From contig CAZFQS010000013.1 of NCBI GenBank assembly GCA_964521285.1, positions 47,432 to 111,431 on the forward strand: DNA of 64,000 nt, read 5' to 3'. Positions 26,778 through 35,892 of this stretch are shown here, one piece after another. This DNA is from G020354785 sp964521285. GTDB taxonomy: Bacteria; Bacteroidota; Bacteroidia; Bacteroidales; UBA10428. Position 1 is the stretch's first letter. Every line of letters starts with the position of its first letter. Under the pieces are notes generated by a model that saw only the letters and a program-made list of their open reading frames with translations, searched no databases and was not told the DNA's origin. Made by a program: the position numbers and the translations under genes.

Positions 26778-28793
26778 ATGATCAGGATGTTGCAAAGATT
26801 CATATTATTATTAATTTTCTTTACAGTAAAAGCATATCCCCAGGAATGGAAAACCTATCCATATCAACCATCAGGAAGTGTTTTAAATTTCCCGAAGGAT
26901 GAAGGTTTTCATTTTGATGAATCAATAGAATGGCTGTATATTAACGGACATGTAACTGGTAAGAATACTGGAAACGAATATTCATTTTTGTTGGCCTATT
27001 TCTATACGCCTGCGTTCGGATTTGACGGGTTTAGGATATTTAATCTGGCAAACGAAAATTCAAAACAGTTCTATGATGAATCAATGCCATGCATATATGA
27101 ATCTATCGCAGAGGACAGTCTGAATATAATAGCAACCGTTGGATATATTTCAACACATACTGAAGAGTGGATTACATTAGCTGATAGCAGTGGTAAAATG
27201 ATACCATTTCAATACCATATTAGCGCAGAATCACAAACCGGTTCTATTGATATTAATTGCAATGCCATAAAACGCCCCTTAATTATTGCCGATTCAGGAT
27301 TTCTATACCAGGGAAATAAAGACTATACTTATTATTATTCTCAAACAATAATTGATATTTCGGGGATATTAAGTTTCAATTCTACTGAAGACACTATCTC
27401 CGGCACCGGATGGATAGATCATCAGTATGGCAGCTTTAATCCAAATAGTGGTGAGGAATATGAATGGTTTTGCATTCAGCTTGATAACGGGATGGACCTG
27501 AATATATGGAATATTTTCACAGAAGATAATAAAATACCTGTTAAACCTAATTATAGAATAGGTTCCGTTTATGTTAATGATTCATCCTCATTTACTACTT
27601 ATGATTTTAACATAGAACGTTTAAGGTATGAATATACATGGGATAGCGTAAGATGCTACTCACAAAAATGGAATTTGTTAATGGATACATTTGACATTGA
27701 CCTTTTAATATCGGTAAGGAATTCGGAAAGTGAAGTAGAGCTGCCATTCAGATTTTTTGCAGGCAGTACAGTAATTAAAGGGACGGTAAATGGATTAGAG
27801 GTTGAAGGTAAAGGTTTTGCGGAATTATTACATTCCTATGAGAAACCTGATTTCTCAATTATACATCCTGATGTTAATAGCATTTGGGAAGAATATGAAT
27901 CTATTGAATGGAAGCTAATTAATCCTGATGAAGGAAATCCGGTTTTATATAATATTGAAATCAGTTACGACAGGGGAAATACATATTTAAATATTGCTCA
28001 GGCAATTAGTGACACTAGCTACTATTGGAATCCTTCATATTTTACAGAGGATACGGTTATAAGCCTGCTATTAACAGCTTTTTCAGTTGACAGCACATTA
28101 ATTGAAACATCTGAAGTTGCACTAAAATATAATCCCAGATCCAATGATTACATGCTCTGTACCGGAGATAGCATATCATTATTTATTTCACTTGGAAATA
28201 AAAATGAATTAGAATATCGATGGCAAAAAGATGGAGCGGGCATACCAGGAGCAACAGATAGTTTATATACTTTAAGTTATGCAGAAACAGCAGACAACGG
28301 CAGTTATAGATGTATTATTGGTAATGGCCTGTTCACAGATACCACAATTTCATTTGATTTAATTGTCAATACAGGCTTTGAAACAGACACATACAGATCA
28401 ATTTGTAAAAATGACAGCATCTATATTGGAGGAAAGTGGCAAAATTCTGAGGGGACATATTATGATAGCCTGAATTCAGTATTTGGATGCGACAGTGTTG
28501 TAGTAACCTCATTGACTGTTGAAATGTGTAATTTAGATATGGATGAATCATTTGCAGATAAATTTAAAGTTTTTCCTAGTCCGGCATCAGAATCAATATT
28601 TATTGAATTTAATAATTATTTCAGTGGCAGTGTTGAAATTATAAATTGCTACGGTAAAATTATAAGGACTGAATTCGTAAAAAATTGCACTAAAGCAGTT
28701 ATAGATTTATCCGAATTAATAAATGGGATGTATCTTCTCAGATTAAGAAATGATAAGTATCAAGAATCAGTAAAAATATTGATAATCAATTAA
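26778..28793 (+). CDS. AttH/CrtC-like lipocalin protein with Ig-like region and T9SS tail
   Basis: A 671-residue secreted protein. A signal peptide (about residues 1-21) precedes a lipocalin-like AttH/CrtC domain over about 22-360, recognised by ESIEWLYINGHVTGKNTG (the family's EWWYxNGH pattern) and by IDHQYGSF. A fibronectin-like segment follows (about 365-455), then an Ig-like domain (RWQKDGAGIPGATDSLYTL, near 483), a Cys-containing repeat common in Bacteroidota surface proteins (GCDSVVVTSLTV), and a T9SS sorting tail from about 590 (FKVFPSPASESIFIEF ... INGMYLLRL). Hydration of carotenoid-like lipids is only one possible role; lipid binding is equally possible. Confidence 0.82.
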   Translation: MIRMLQRFILLLIFFTVKAYPQEWKTYPYQPSGSVLNFPKDEGFHFDESIEWLYINGHVTGKNTGNEYSFLLAYFYTPAFGFDGFRIFNLANENSKQFYDESMPCIYESIAEDSLNIIATVGYISTHTEEWITLADSSGKMIPFQYHISAESQTGSIDINCNAIKRPLIIADSGFLYQGNKDYTYYYSQTIIDISGILSFNSTEDTISGTGWIDHQYGSFNPNSGEEYEWFCIQLDNGMDLNIWNIFTEDNKIPVKPNYRIGSVYVNDSSSFTTYDFNIERLRYEYTWDSVRCYSQKWNLLMDTFDIDLLISVRNSESEVELPFRFFAGSTVIKGTVNGLEVEGKGFAELLHSYEKPDFSIIHPDVNSIWEEYESIEWKLINPDEGNPVLYNIEISYDRGNTYLNIAQAISDTSYYWNPSYFTEDTVISLLLTAFSVDSTLIETSEVALKYNPRSNDYMLCTGDSISLFISLGNKNELEYRWQKDGAGIPGATDSLYTLSYAETADNGSYRCIIGNGLFTDTTISFDLIVNTGFETDTYRSICKNDSIYIGGKWQNSEGTYYDSLNSVFGCDSVVVTSLTVEMCNLDMDESFADKFKVFPSPASESIFIEFNNYFSGSVEIINCYGKIIRTEFVKNCTKAVIDLSELINGMYLLRLRNDKYQESVKILIIN

Positions 28794-28849
28794 TAAAAGG
28801 ACTTTAATAAAAGCTTTAAATTAATAATTATAATTTTGCCGTAATTTAT

Positions 28850-28857
28850 TAATTTTG
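28850..28857 (+). promoter_or_regulatory. Predicted -7 element of the TonB-like gene
   Basis: TAATTTTG matches TAnnTTTG and lies about 50 bases before the GTG at 28908. The same octamer with the same following CC occurs 19 bases upstream (28831-28838). The two may be alternative start sites, as the spacing does not fit a -33/-7 pair. No independent support is seen. Confidence 0.3.
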
Positions 28858-28907
28858 CCATCCTTTTATTTAGTAATTTAATAACCTGAATTAATTAAAA
28901 ATACAGG

Positions 28908-29612
28908 GTGAAAATTTTATTAAGTGATAATATTAATGGCATACTAGGTACTATATTATTTCATTTAGCATTGATTTTGTTATTTCTCCTGGTAAAAGTT
29001 GGCGATGTCAGAAGAAAACAGATGGAATATTATCCCATTGAATTTGAAGAAGAAATGGTGGATATAGAAGAGATTATTAAGGAGATTAAAACTATGCGGG
29101 CTGAAATTCCATCTCTTGAAGATGAGGTAAGAAGAAACATAGCATTAAATGTCGCAGATAAAATTAATGACCAGATAAGTACTGAAAAGTATATTGAGGA
29201 GCTTAAGGAAGAACTGGGAATTGAAAATCTGGAGCAATATTTGGATAGAAGCCTGCCTGATGATAATATATCATACAGTGAAGATCAGGAGGTTGATGAA
29301 AATGAGCAATCAGATTCTGATGAGGAATATTCAGGCCCTACAAATGTAACCTATTTTCTTGAACACAGATTTAAAAAGTATCTTCCTATTCCTGTTTATA
29401 CATGTAAGGGAGGCGGATTGGTAAGAGTAGATATCATTGTAAATCAAAAGGGTAGAGTTATTTCTACATCAATATCATCAGAATCTGACACCATGGAACA
29501 ATGCCTTTTGGAAACAGCACTAAAATATGCTGTGCGTACTAAATTTAATACAGATTATAATGCAGATCCCAGGCAAAACGGATATATTATGTATCAGTTT
29601 ATTCCGCAATAG
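28908..29612 (+). CDS. TonB-like energy-transduction protein
   Basis: A 234-residue protein beginning with GTG. A single N-terminal membrane helix (about residues 10-28, IILGTILFHLALILLFLLV-like) is followed by a long acidic and helical linker (about 40-140) and a C-terminal domain (about 145-234) whose pattern GGGLVRVDIIVNQKGRVIS resembles the TonB C-terminus, which binds outer-membrane receptors. Unlike classical TonB the linker is acidic and not Pro-rich, and the expected ExbB/ExbD genes are not adjacent. It could serve receptors such as the SusC proteins in this window; it may equally be a related envelope protein. Confidence 0.7.
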   Translation: MKILLSDNINGILGTILFHLALILLFLLVKVGDVRRKQMEYYPIEFEEEMVDIEEIIKEIKTMRAEIPSLEDEVRRNIALNVADKINDQISTEKYIEELKEELGIENLEQYLDRSLPDDNISYSEDQEVDENEQSDSDEEYSGPTNVTYFLEHRFKKYLPIPVYTCKGGGLVRVDIIVNQKGRVISTSISSESDTMEQCLLETALKYAVRTKFNTDYNADPRQNGYIMYQFIPQ

Positions 29613-29731
29613 TCTCTTATTATTTTCAGCTTTCTGCTGCTGTCATTAATATCATTTTTATTAATCTGAACAGGATTTTATAAATTAAATGAAGAATTTT
29701 GTTAAGGTTGGACTTTAAAGTATATTGAATA

Positions 29732-30604
29732 ATGAACGAGTGTTTGCATGATACCTTTATTTTAAACGATAAAATAAAAAGAAGAAAAGATTTTAATGAG
29801 GCTCACCTGAATACAGGCAAATCTTTCTACGAAGTCTTAAGATATATTGACGGTTATTGCCTTTTTCTTGAGGATCATCTTGAAAGAATAACAAATTCAA
29901 TAAGATTATTCAACATTGACTATTCAATCGATTATAGGTCTATTACTGAAAGTCTTTCAAAGCTTATTTTAAATAATCGTGTAAAACGCGGGAATGTTAA
30001 GCTGGTTATAAGCTTTAATGAGTCTTTAAAAAACAAACCAAATATACTGGCTTATTTCACTAAATATAAGTATCCGGGTATTACACAGTACGAGCATGGA
30101 ATTAATGTTTCGTTATTATCCCTGGAAAGGAAGATGCCCAATGCCAAGTTTGTTAATAATTATGTAATAACTGCAGTAAAGAGTGAACTACTTGGTAAAG
30201 GGTTTTATGAAATATTACTGGTAGATAAAGAGGGGTATATTACAGAGGGAAGTAAATCCAATGTTTTCTTTTTAAAAGATAATGAAATTTGTACGCCCCC
30301 AATAAATAAAGTTCTTCCCGGTATTACCAGAAAATATGTACTTCAAATTTGTAATAAATTAAATATTAGACTTATAGAAAAGGATGTTTCAATTAATAAT
30401 TTAATAAATTACGATTCTGTATTTTTAAGCGGAACTTCAGCGAAGATATTGCCCGTAAAAGGGATTAATGATGTATTCTTTAAGGTAAACAACAAATTAT
30501 TAAAGCAAATAATTGAATCTTATGAGAATATTATTATTGAATATATTAGCAAAAGAAAGAAGAATAAAATAGAAATTATAAATTCTTGTTTATCAACAAT
30601 ATAG
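29732..30604 (+). CDS. Class IV aminotransferase (branched-chain/aminodeoxychorismate lyase family)
   Basis: A 290-residue PLP enzyme of fold type IV. The central motif NAKFVNNYVITAVKSELL holds the likely PLP-binding Lys, and EGYITEGSKSNVFF is the phosphate-binding strand typical of branched-chain aminotransferases and 4-amino-4-deoxychorismate lyases. VLPGITRKYVL follows as expected. Which of these reactions it performs cannot be decided. It converges on the S41 protease gene with a 24-base gap. Confidence 0.9.
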   Translation: MNECLHDTFILNDKIKRRKDFNEAHLNTGKSFYEVLRYIDGYCLFLEDHLERITNSIRLFNIDYSIDYRSITESLSKLILNNRVKRGNVKLVISFNESLKNKPNILAYFTKYKYPGITQYEHGINVSLLSLERKMPNAKFVNNYVITAVKSELLGKGFYEILLVDKEGYITEGSKSNVFFLKDNEICTPPINKVLPGITRKYVLQICNKLNIRLIEKDVSINNLINYDSVFLSGTSAKILPVKGINDVFFKVNNKLLKQIIESYENIIIEYISKRKKNKIEIINSCLSTI

Positions 30605-30628
30605 CTAATTTGTTTTATTACTAAAAAA

Positions 30629-32314
30629 TTACAATTCAGCTGTTTCTTTTACGGTTTCTTTCAATATGTTGAAATATTGCTCTTTATTTTTTAAAATATC
30701 AAGAGCTTTATCAAACTGTACGTCATATTTCAGGGAAGCTTTTATTCTTCCCTCCTGATAATCATTCCTGCTTATGATCTCTTCAGTAAGCAAGCGAATT
30801 ATTTCATTTTTAAATGTTTGCAAATCTTTATTTTTATCATGTGCCAGCTTTTTCTTAAGTGCTTCAAATTCTTCTTCTGCTCCTTCAAAGTATTTCTCTT
30901 TCGTGGCTGTTTTAATCAGGTCTTCAAGTGTTTTATAACTTTGTGTGGTATAGTCTATGGATTTATTTTCCAAAAATTTAAGGAATTTCTGATAGTCATT
31001 TTCAGTAAATTCGAATTCATCAATCTGTTGTATTGGCTCATTTTCTGCGACAAAGATTGTAGCATAATCAAATATCAAATTCTTAGTTAAAAGACTGACC
31101 GTAATATTACTAAGGGATTCTGATTTGACTTCAATATCGGGAGTAATACCTCCTCCATCGTAGACTATCCTGCCATTTTTGGTTGTAAATTCATTAATAA
31201 GAGAATCGGGGATATAACCAACGCTTCCGTCTTCATTCCTTTGTGCATAATCTACTGCCTGTATACATCTTCCGCTGGGTATATAATATTTAGCGGTTGT
31301 TATTTTTAATTGGGTATTATAACTTAGAGGCCGTGTTGTTTGCACCAGTCCTTTTCCAAATGTTTTTTCTCCCATAATTAATGCTCTGTCTAAATCCTGC
31401 ATTGAACCTGCAACAATTTCTGAAGCAGAGGCAGAGCCCCTGTTTACCAGAATTACCACTGGAATTAAAGTATCAACCGGGGCCTGTGTGGTTTTATAAA
31501 TATTATCCCACTGTTTGACTTTACCGTGGGTACTAACAATTTCCTGTTCTTTATTGACAAATAAATTAGCAACATTAACCGATTCAATTAGTAATCCTCC
31601 CGGATTTCCCCTGAGATCAAGAATAATTGATTCTATGTCTTGTTTTATTAGTTCAGTTAAGGCTTCTTTTGCTTCCTTGCCAGCGTTGTTGGTAAAGTTT
31701 GATAACCTTATATAACCAATATTGTCGTCTACTTTTCCATAGTAGGTGACATTTTTAATTGTAATTTTTTCTCTCACAAGTGTTTTTTCTATAATACCAT
31801 CTTCACCGTATCTTTTTATTTCAAGCTTTACTGATGTATTTGGTGTTCCCTTCAGCATTTCGCTGACATCGTTTATTTTTTCCCCGCTAGTAGAGATCCC
31901 GTCAATGGATACTATGGTGTCCCCTGCTTTTAATCCTGCTTTGTAGGCGGGAAAATCCATGTAAGGTTCAGAAATAATTGTGTAATCCCCTCCTTTTCTT
32001 ATAAGTGCACCAATGCCGCCATATTGCCCTGTGGTCATAAAGTTAAAATTTTCTATTTCAGATTCAGGAATATATGTAGTATAAGGATCAAGTGATTTTA
32101 GCATTCCCTTTATACCGGCTTCAATTAGCTCTTCAGGATCTGTATCATCAACATAGAATAGATTTAGCTCACGAAATAATGTAAAGAAGATATCCAGATT
32201 TTTAGCTATTTTAAACTCTTTGTCGGTAAATGCTATGAATGAAAAAGAACTGACTAACAATAAGGTGATTATTGTTATAATTTTTATTTTTTTCCCGGGT
32301 ACTTTTATTTTCAT
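30629..32314 (-). CDS. S41-family C-terminal processing protease
   Basis: A 561-residue periplasmic serine protease of the CtpA/Prc family. A membrane or signal segment occupies about residues 10-28; a PDZ domain covers about 85-170 (GGIGALI, PAYKAGLKAGDTIVSIDG). The protease core has the catalytic Ser296 (GSASASEIVAG) and the Lys321 25 residues later (TFGKG), the family's Ser-Lys dyad. Such proteases cut hydrophobic C-termini of envelope proteins. The C-terminal 150 residues are helical, as in other Bacteroidota members. Confidence 0.95.
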   Translation of the reverse strand: MKIKVPGKKIKIITIITLLLVSSFSFIAFTDKEFKIAKNLDIFFTLFRELNLFYVDDTDPEELIEAGIKGMLKSLDPYTTYIPESEIENFNFMTTGQYGGIGALIRKGGDYTIISEPYMDFPAYKAGLKAGDTIVSIDGISTSGEKINDVSEMLKGTPNTSVKLEIKRYGEDGIIEKTLVREKITIKNVTYYGKVDDNIGYIRLSNFTNNAGKEAKEALTELIKQDIESIILDLRGNPGGLLIESVNVANLFVNKEQEIVSTHGKVKQWDNIYKTTQAPVDTLIPVVILVNRGSASASEIVAGSMQDLDRALIMGEKTFGKGLVQTTRPLSYNTQLKITTAKYYIPSGRCIQAVDYAQRNEDGSVGYIPDSLINEFTTKNGRIVYDGGGITPDIEVKSESLSNITVSLLTKNLIFDYATIFVAENEPIQQIDEFEFTENDYQKFLKFLENKSIDYTTQSYKTLEDLIKTATKEKYFEGAEEEFEALKKKLAHDKNKDLQTFKNEIIRLLTEEIISRNDYQEGRIKASLKYDVQFDKALDILKNKEQYFNILKETVKETAEL

Positions 32315-32400
32315 TTTACAATTAATTTTTAATCCCTGTTTATGATTTTCAAATTTAGTGTATTTAATAATTTGTTATCAATTATATTTCTTAATTAATG

Positions 32401-33093
32401 TTAATGCTGATTAATGTTAACAGGTAAACCGTTATTGAGTTTTGAAATCTCATAAAGTATTTCTTCACAATTAAGATAATTATTCCTTTTAAATTTCAGG
32501 TAGTCTTTATTAGTATCCGGATTTTTCATTATAAAACTTATTAGTTCATATAATTGATGTCCAAGATTATGCTCAATAGCAATTTTATCAGTATACCTTT
32601 CAATACTCTTCTGCATAAACATGTATTTGGTTGCGAAAAATATAAGTTTTAAATTATTCTTTTCAGTATAGTCTGCTATATGAGCCAGTTCATGTCCGAA
32701 AAATCCGGTTTGAGCGTTAAATGGAATATCGCTAAATGGTAATCCCAGGACATCTTCGGCATTTTTATTAATAATTATAACATAGTGTCTGTTTACTTGT
32801 TTTCTGAATAAAAAATCCATTTTTGGCCTTGCGTTACCAAGCCCTTTTAATTTTTTATTTTTAAATTCAATTATGGTTGAATCCAGTTCAGGATAGTGTG
32901 ATAAAGCTGTAATTGCAGGCAGTTCATATTCAGATATAAATATCTTTTTATATCCATGAATTTTTATTAAAGAATCTTTTTTATCGTAAAAGTAATCTGA
33001 CTTAAATTCTTTAATCAGAGTCTCATTTTGCGAGAAAATAAGTACAGGTAATAAAATAAAAAAAATAATATTAAGTATTCTTTTGCAGCTCAT
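32401..33093 (-). CDS. Secreted HELAH-motif putative metallopeptidase
   Basis: A 230-residue protein with a signal peptide (about residues 1-21, ending IFSQ). The motif HELAH is at residues 134-138, and an ExxxD-type segment (ERYTDKIAIEH) follows some 30 residues later, as in M48-like gluzincins where it supplies the third zinc ligand. There is no membrane segment besides the signal. It is probably a small periplasmic or secreted zinc peptidase. The substrate is unknown. It sits alone between the S41 protease and the DUF2179 gene. Confidence 0.72.
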   Translation of the reverse strand: MSCKRILNIIFFILLPVLIFSQNETLIKEFKSDYFYDKKDSLIKIHGYKKIFISEYELPAITALSHYPELDSTIIEFKNKKLKGLGNARPKMDFLFRKQVNRHYVIIINKNAEDVLGLPFSDIPFNAQTGFFGHELAHIADYTEKNNLKLIFFATKYMFMQKSIERYTDKIAIEHNLGHQLYELISFIMKNPDTNKDYLKFKRNNYLNCEEILYEISKLNNGLPVNINQH

Positions 33094-33241
33094 TAGGGTT
33101 CATTATTTAATAAATTTATTCAATCTCTTTATTCGTTTAAATCAGGGGTATTTATTTTTTTACATTTTTGGCAGGGTTTATCCGGTCAGTTTTATTAAAC
33201 TTAAGGTTGTTAGTCCCTTTTAATTTGGTATAATTATATTC

Positions 33242-33820
33242 TTATTTTTTGGATTTAAACAGTTTCTTTCTGATTATTGATTTATTAATGGGACTAAATG
33301 TTTTATCATTAACAAACCTTATATCTTCAATAGTATAAAATGCCTTTGGATTGAATTTTTTCATAAAAGATACAAAATCCTTTAAATAACTACGTCTTAT
33401 TATTGAGTATATAATTCCTACATCACCTTTTTTCCCCTTGGCACGTATGGATGTAATTCCAAAGCCTCTTTGCCTGAGTGTGGAAATCAGATTATCAGCA
33501 TCTTTACTTGTAATAATTCTAATTAATTCATAACCTATAGCAAGTCTTTCCTCTACAATTATGCCAACAAAGTTACCCATTGCAAATCCGGCTGCAAAAC
33601 CAATATAACAGGCCCAGTTATTTAAATTTTCAAAAATATGTGTTATAGCTAAAATCCAGATTATCATTTCAATAAATCCTAAAAAAGGAGCAATATACTT
33701 TTTCCCTTTTGATGTAAAAATTATTCTGAGAGTTCCCAATGTAACATCACATATTCTTGCCAGGAATATCAATAAGGGGAGAATAAGATACGAATATAAA
33801 TCTGATTCAAATATTTCCAT
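33242..33820 (-). CDS. DUF2179/DUF5698 (UPF0316) membrane protein
   Basis: From the ATG at 33820 (MEIFESDLYSY) the protein has 192 residues; the frame is open further to 33868. Three membrane helices in the first 100 residues (YLILPLLIFLARICDVTLGT, then APFLGFIEMIIWILAI) are followed by a soluble DUF2179 domain (SKDADNLISTLRQRGFGITS and GDVGIIYSIIRR). The family, UPF0316, occurs in many Gram-positives and Bacteroidota and has no settled function; DUF2179 resembles small-ligand-binding domains. The adjacent pseudogene lies 73 bases upstream. Confidence 0.87.
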   Translation of the reverse strand: MEIFESDLYSYLILPLLIFLARICDVTLGTLRIIFTSKGKKYIAPFLGFIEMIIWILAITHIFENLNNWACYIGFAAGFAMGNFVGIIVEERLAIGYELIRIITSKDADNLISTLRQRGFGITSIRAKGKKGDVGIIYSIIRRSYLKDFVSFMKKFNPKAFYTIEDIRFVNDKTFSPINKSIIRKKLFKSKK

Positions 33821-33892
33821 AGCTGTGTTGATTATGCTTGTAAGATTAATAAAAAATATTATAGTCAACTTATAATGTTTTAAACATCTAAA

Positions 33893-34298
33893 TTATACTT
33901 TTCTGAGGTTCCATTTGCCTCTTTTGAAAATGATTATTCCAAGAATTGTTAACATTGACTCTACAATTACTATAGCCCAAAAAACTCATGTTTCATTAAA
34001 TCCTATTGAAATTGACATTATATATGCCAATGGTATTTCAATAAGCCAGAAACAAATAAGATTTAATACAGTAGGTGTATATGTATCACCTGCAACAGCT
34101 TCTTTACCAAATTCGGCAACAATTCTATAAAGGCCAATCCAGCTGGCTGTGGCTATTATATACTGTCCAATTCCCCCGGCTGAAGGTTTAAGAAGCCGGA
34201 ACATAACATTTATTCTTGGTATTATATGCTTTAATTTGAGCTGTATCCTGCTCTGTACCTCTGATTGATTCAATTATGTCTTTCCAAATGTCAGACAT
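33893..34298 (-). pseudogene. Decayed MATE-family efflux transporter
   Basis: Read on the minus strand, an intact-looking start (MSDIWKDIIESIRGTEQD, from 34298) matches the N-terminus of Bacteroidota MATE transporters. The frame then shifts and jumps to a mid-protein stretch (RIQLKLKHIIPRINVMFRLL then GGIGQYIIATASWIGLYRIV), and jumps again to the C-terminal part (GDTYTPTVLNLICFWLIEIP). A TGA replaces a codon at 33986-33988, after GFNET; the following VFWAIVIVESMLTILG continues in the same frame to the natural stop at 33893. About 400 bases remain of a gene normally near 1350, with at least one frameshift, two internal deletions and one nonsense codon. Confidence 0.87.
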
Positions 34299-34341
34299 AT
34301 GATATTATAATTTCTTTTCGCTAAAACAAAATTATATAACT

Positions 34342-34401
34342 ATGAAGAACTTGATTATTGAAAGTACAGATTATATGCCGAAAGTTGAGTTTATTCATTA
34401 A
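34342..34401 (+). pseudogene. Truncated siaC (DUF1987) gene start
   Basis: A 19-codon frame, MKNLIIESTDYMPKVEF plus two residues and a stop, mirrors the start of the intact DUF1987 gene at 47924 (MENLIIEGTHYTPRVEF): 12 of the first 17 residues agree. The resemblance extends upstream: both are preceded by TCGCTAAAA and AATATATAACTATG-type sequence. DNA identity in the coding part is about three quarters, so the duplication is old. After the stop there is no further similarity and a hairpin begins. It is a remnant, not a functional gene. Confidence 0.8.
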
Positions 34402-34403
34402 AG

Positions 34404-34419
34404 GCAGGTTTTTTCCTGC
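34404..34419 (-). terminator. Possible terminator of the FAS1-SusC-SusD operon
   Basis: GCAGG and CCTGC form a five-base-pair stem around a six-base loop, just past the stop of the last operon gene. On the minus strand it is followed by CTTTAAT, a poor T-run, so the prediction is weak. Confidence 0.35.
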
Positions 34420-34427
34420 AGCAGGAT

Positions 34428-35873
34428 TTATTTATCAAATGGTAAATACCAGTTTTTTTCATCCATTAACAAATTGCGAACTTCATCAGCAACAGCAGGA
34501 TTAGAAAACTTGGCAGCTACTTTATTGGCCAGGTAATCATTGCCTCTTCTGCGTGCAACCCGCATCAGGTCAAACCAGCGTCTTCCCTCATAAGCCATTT
34601 CCATTGCACGCTCTTCCATTATAATGTCTTCAATATAAGTTGCTGAATCAGTTGTTCCTGCCGGAATGCTGTAACTTTTCAGATATACCCTTTCTCTGAT
34701 TCCGACGCCGCTTCTCCAGTATAAATCAAACTGGCTGTTGTTGGCATTCACCAGATCAAGAGCATTTGTATGATCACCTGCAAGGTTTAATGCTTCTGCC
34801 AATAGCAGATGAACATCAGAAACCCTTTTTATGATAATGTCACTACTGGCAGGAACCGCATCATCAATTAAATACTTATTAATTACATTGTTTCCGTCAA
34901 CCACATCGTATGTAATACCCAGCCCCCTGTATACATCGCCTGTTTGCTGATCATTCTGTGCTACTTGTTTTGTATACAGTTCAATAATAATAGATGTAGG
35001 CATCATAAGGTAATCAAGATAATAAGATGTCCAGTAGTAAAGCTGGTTCTCCACTTTATTGTCACGTGAATAGGGAACAGCTGTAAATACTTCATCCGAC
35101 CTGGTTTCAGAACTTATAAAAATATTGATCCAATTAAAATCTTTGTATGAATTATTGACATATGGAAAATCCACTCCTAACATGGAAGTATAAAGAGCAG
35201 TTGCAGCAGCATCGTAATAACCTTTTTCAAGAAGGAGTTCTCCCATTAAAGCGTACAAATTATTAGTCAGATCAAATCTTATTTCATATCCTCTTGTAAT
35301 GGCACTGTCTAACTGATTTATCAGTGTATCAATCATTACTTCCCTGTTCAGGTAAACCAAATCTTCCGGAAGGGTCGGCACATTGTCAGGTATATAGGCT
35401 GCTTCACCATACAACCTCACCAGGGTGAAATATGCCCATGTTCTTAAACCAAGAAATGCATTATAATAGGCTCTGTAGACAATGTCAGTAAAATCTATAT
35501 CTTTTTCCTGAATTTCAGCCAGATATTTTAATGCTTCATTTACAGATATAATTAATTTGTAGAAACCGGAAGCGTCAGTATAGATATTGTATTTCGAAGG
35601 TCTGTGCAAATTTATATCAACAAGGTCACTGCCTGCATTTTCAGTAACATAAGCAAGATCGGCCAGTAACGAACTTGTCATAATATAGTTTGGCATCATT
35701 TCATATAAAGTAGTAAAACAACCCAAATAAGAATTCCCGGCATCTGTTTCCGATTGATAGTGCTTATCCGGCAATATCTGTCCACCCTGTTTTTCATCAA
35801 AAAAATCTTCACAGGATGCAAATATTAACACAGCGGATATTAAAACCGATAAGCCATATATTGATCGTTTCAT
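34428..35873 (-). CDS. SusD/RagB-family lipoprotein (first cassette, promoter-distal)
   Basis: About 481 residues from MKRSIYG (an upstream ATG at 35885 adds four). The lipobox LIFASC makes this a surface lipoprotein. SusD features include the early EDFFDEKQGGQILPD segment, TPR-like helices and the end motif IIMEERAMEMAYEGRRWFDLMRVARRRG. SusD proteins cap the SusC channel in the outer membrane and capture glycans or peptides. It is the last gene of the six-gene operon, following its SusC partner at 19 bases. The ligand is unknown. Confidence 0.95.
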   Translation of the reverse strand: MKRSIYGLSVLISAVLIFASCEDFFDEKQGGQILPDKHYQSETDAGNSYLGCFTTLYEMMPNYIMTSSLLADLAYVTENAGSDLVDINLHRPSKYNIYTDASGFYKLIISVNEALKYLAEIQEKDIDFTDIVYRAYYNAFLGLRTWAYFTLVRLYGEAAYIPDNVPTLPEDLVYLNREVMIDTLINQLDSAITRGYEIRFDLTNNLYALMGELLLEKGYYDAAATALYTSMLGVDFPYVNNSYKDFNWINIFISSETRSDEVFTAVPYSRDNKVENQLYYWTSYYLDYLMMPTSIIIELYTKQVAQNDQQTGDVYRGLGITYDVVDGNNVINKYLIDDAVPASSDIIIKRVSDVHLLLAEALNLAGDHTNALDLVNANNSQFDLYWRSGVGIRERVYLKSYSIPAGTTDSATYIEDIIMEERAMEMAYEGRRWFDLMRVARRRGNDYLANKVAAKFSNPAVADEVRNLLMDEKNWYLPFDK

Positions 35874-35892
35874 ATTATGATACATTAAATAA

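Noticed and set aside
28831..28857. A -33/-7 promoter pair from the two TTTG elements
   Set aside because: The distance between them is too short for a pair; at most they are two -7 elements.
33915..34130. Plus-strand ORF of 71 codons
   Set aside because: Antisense of the MATE pseudogene; the minus-strand reading has clear homology in three pieces.
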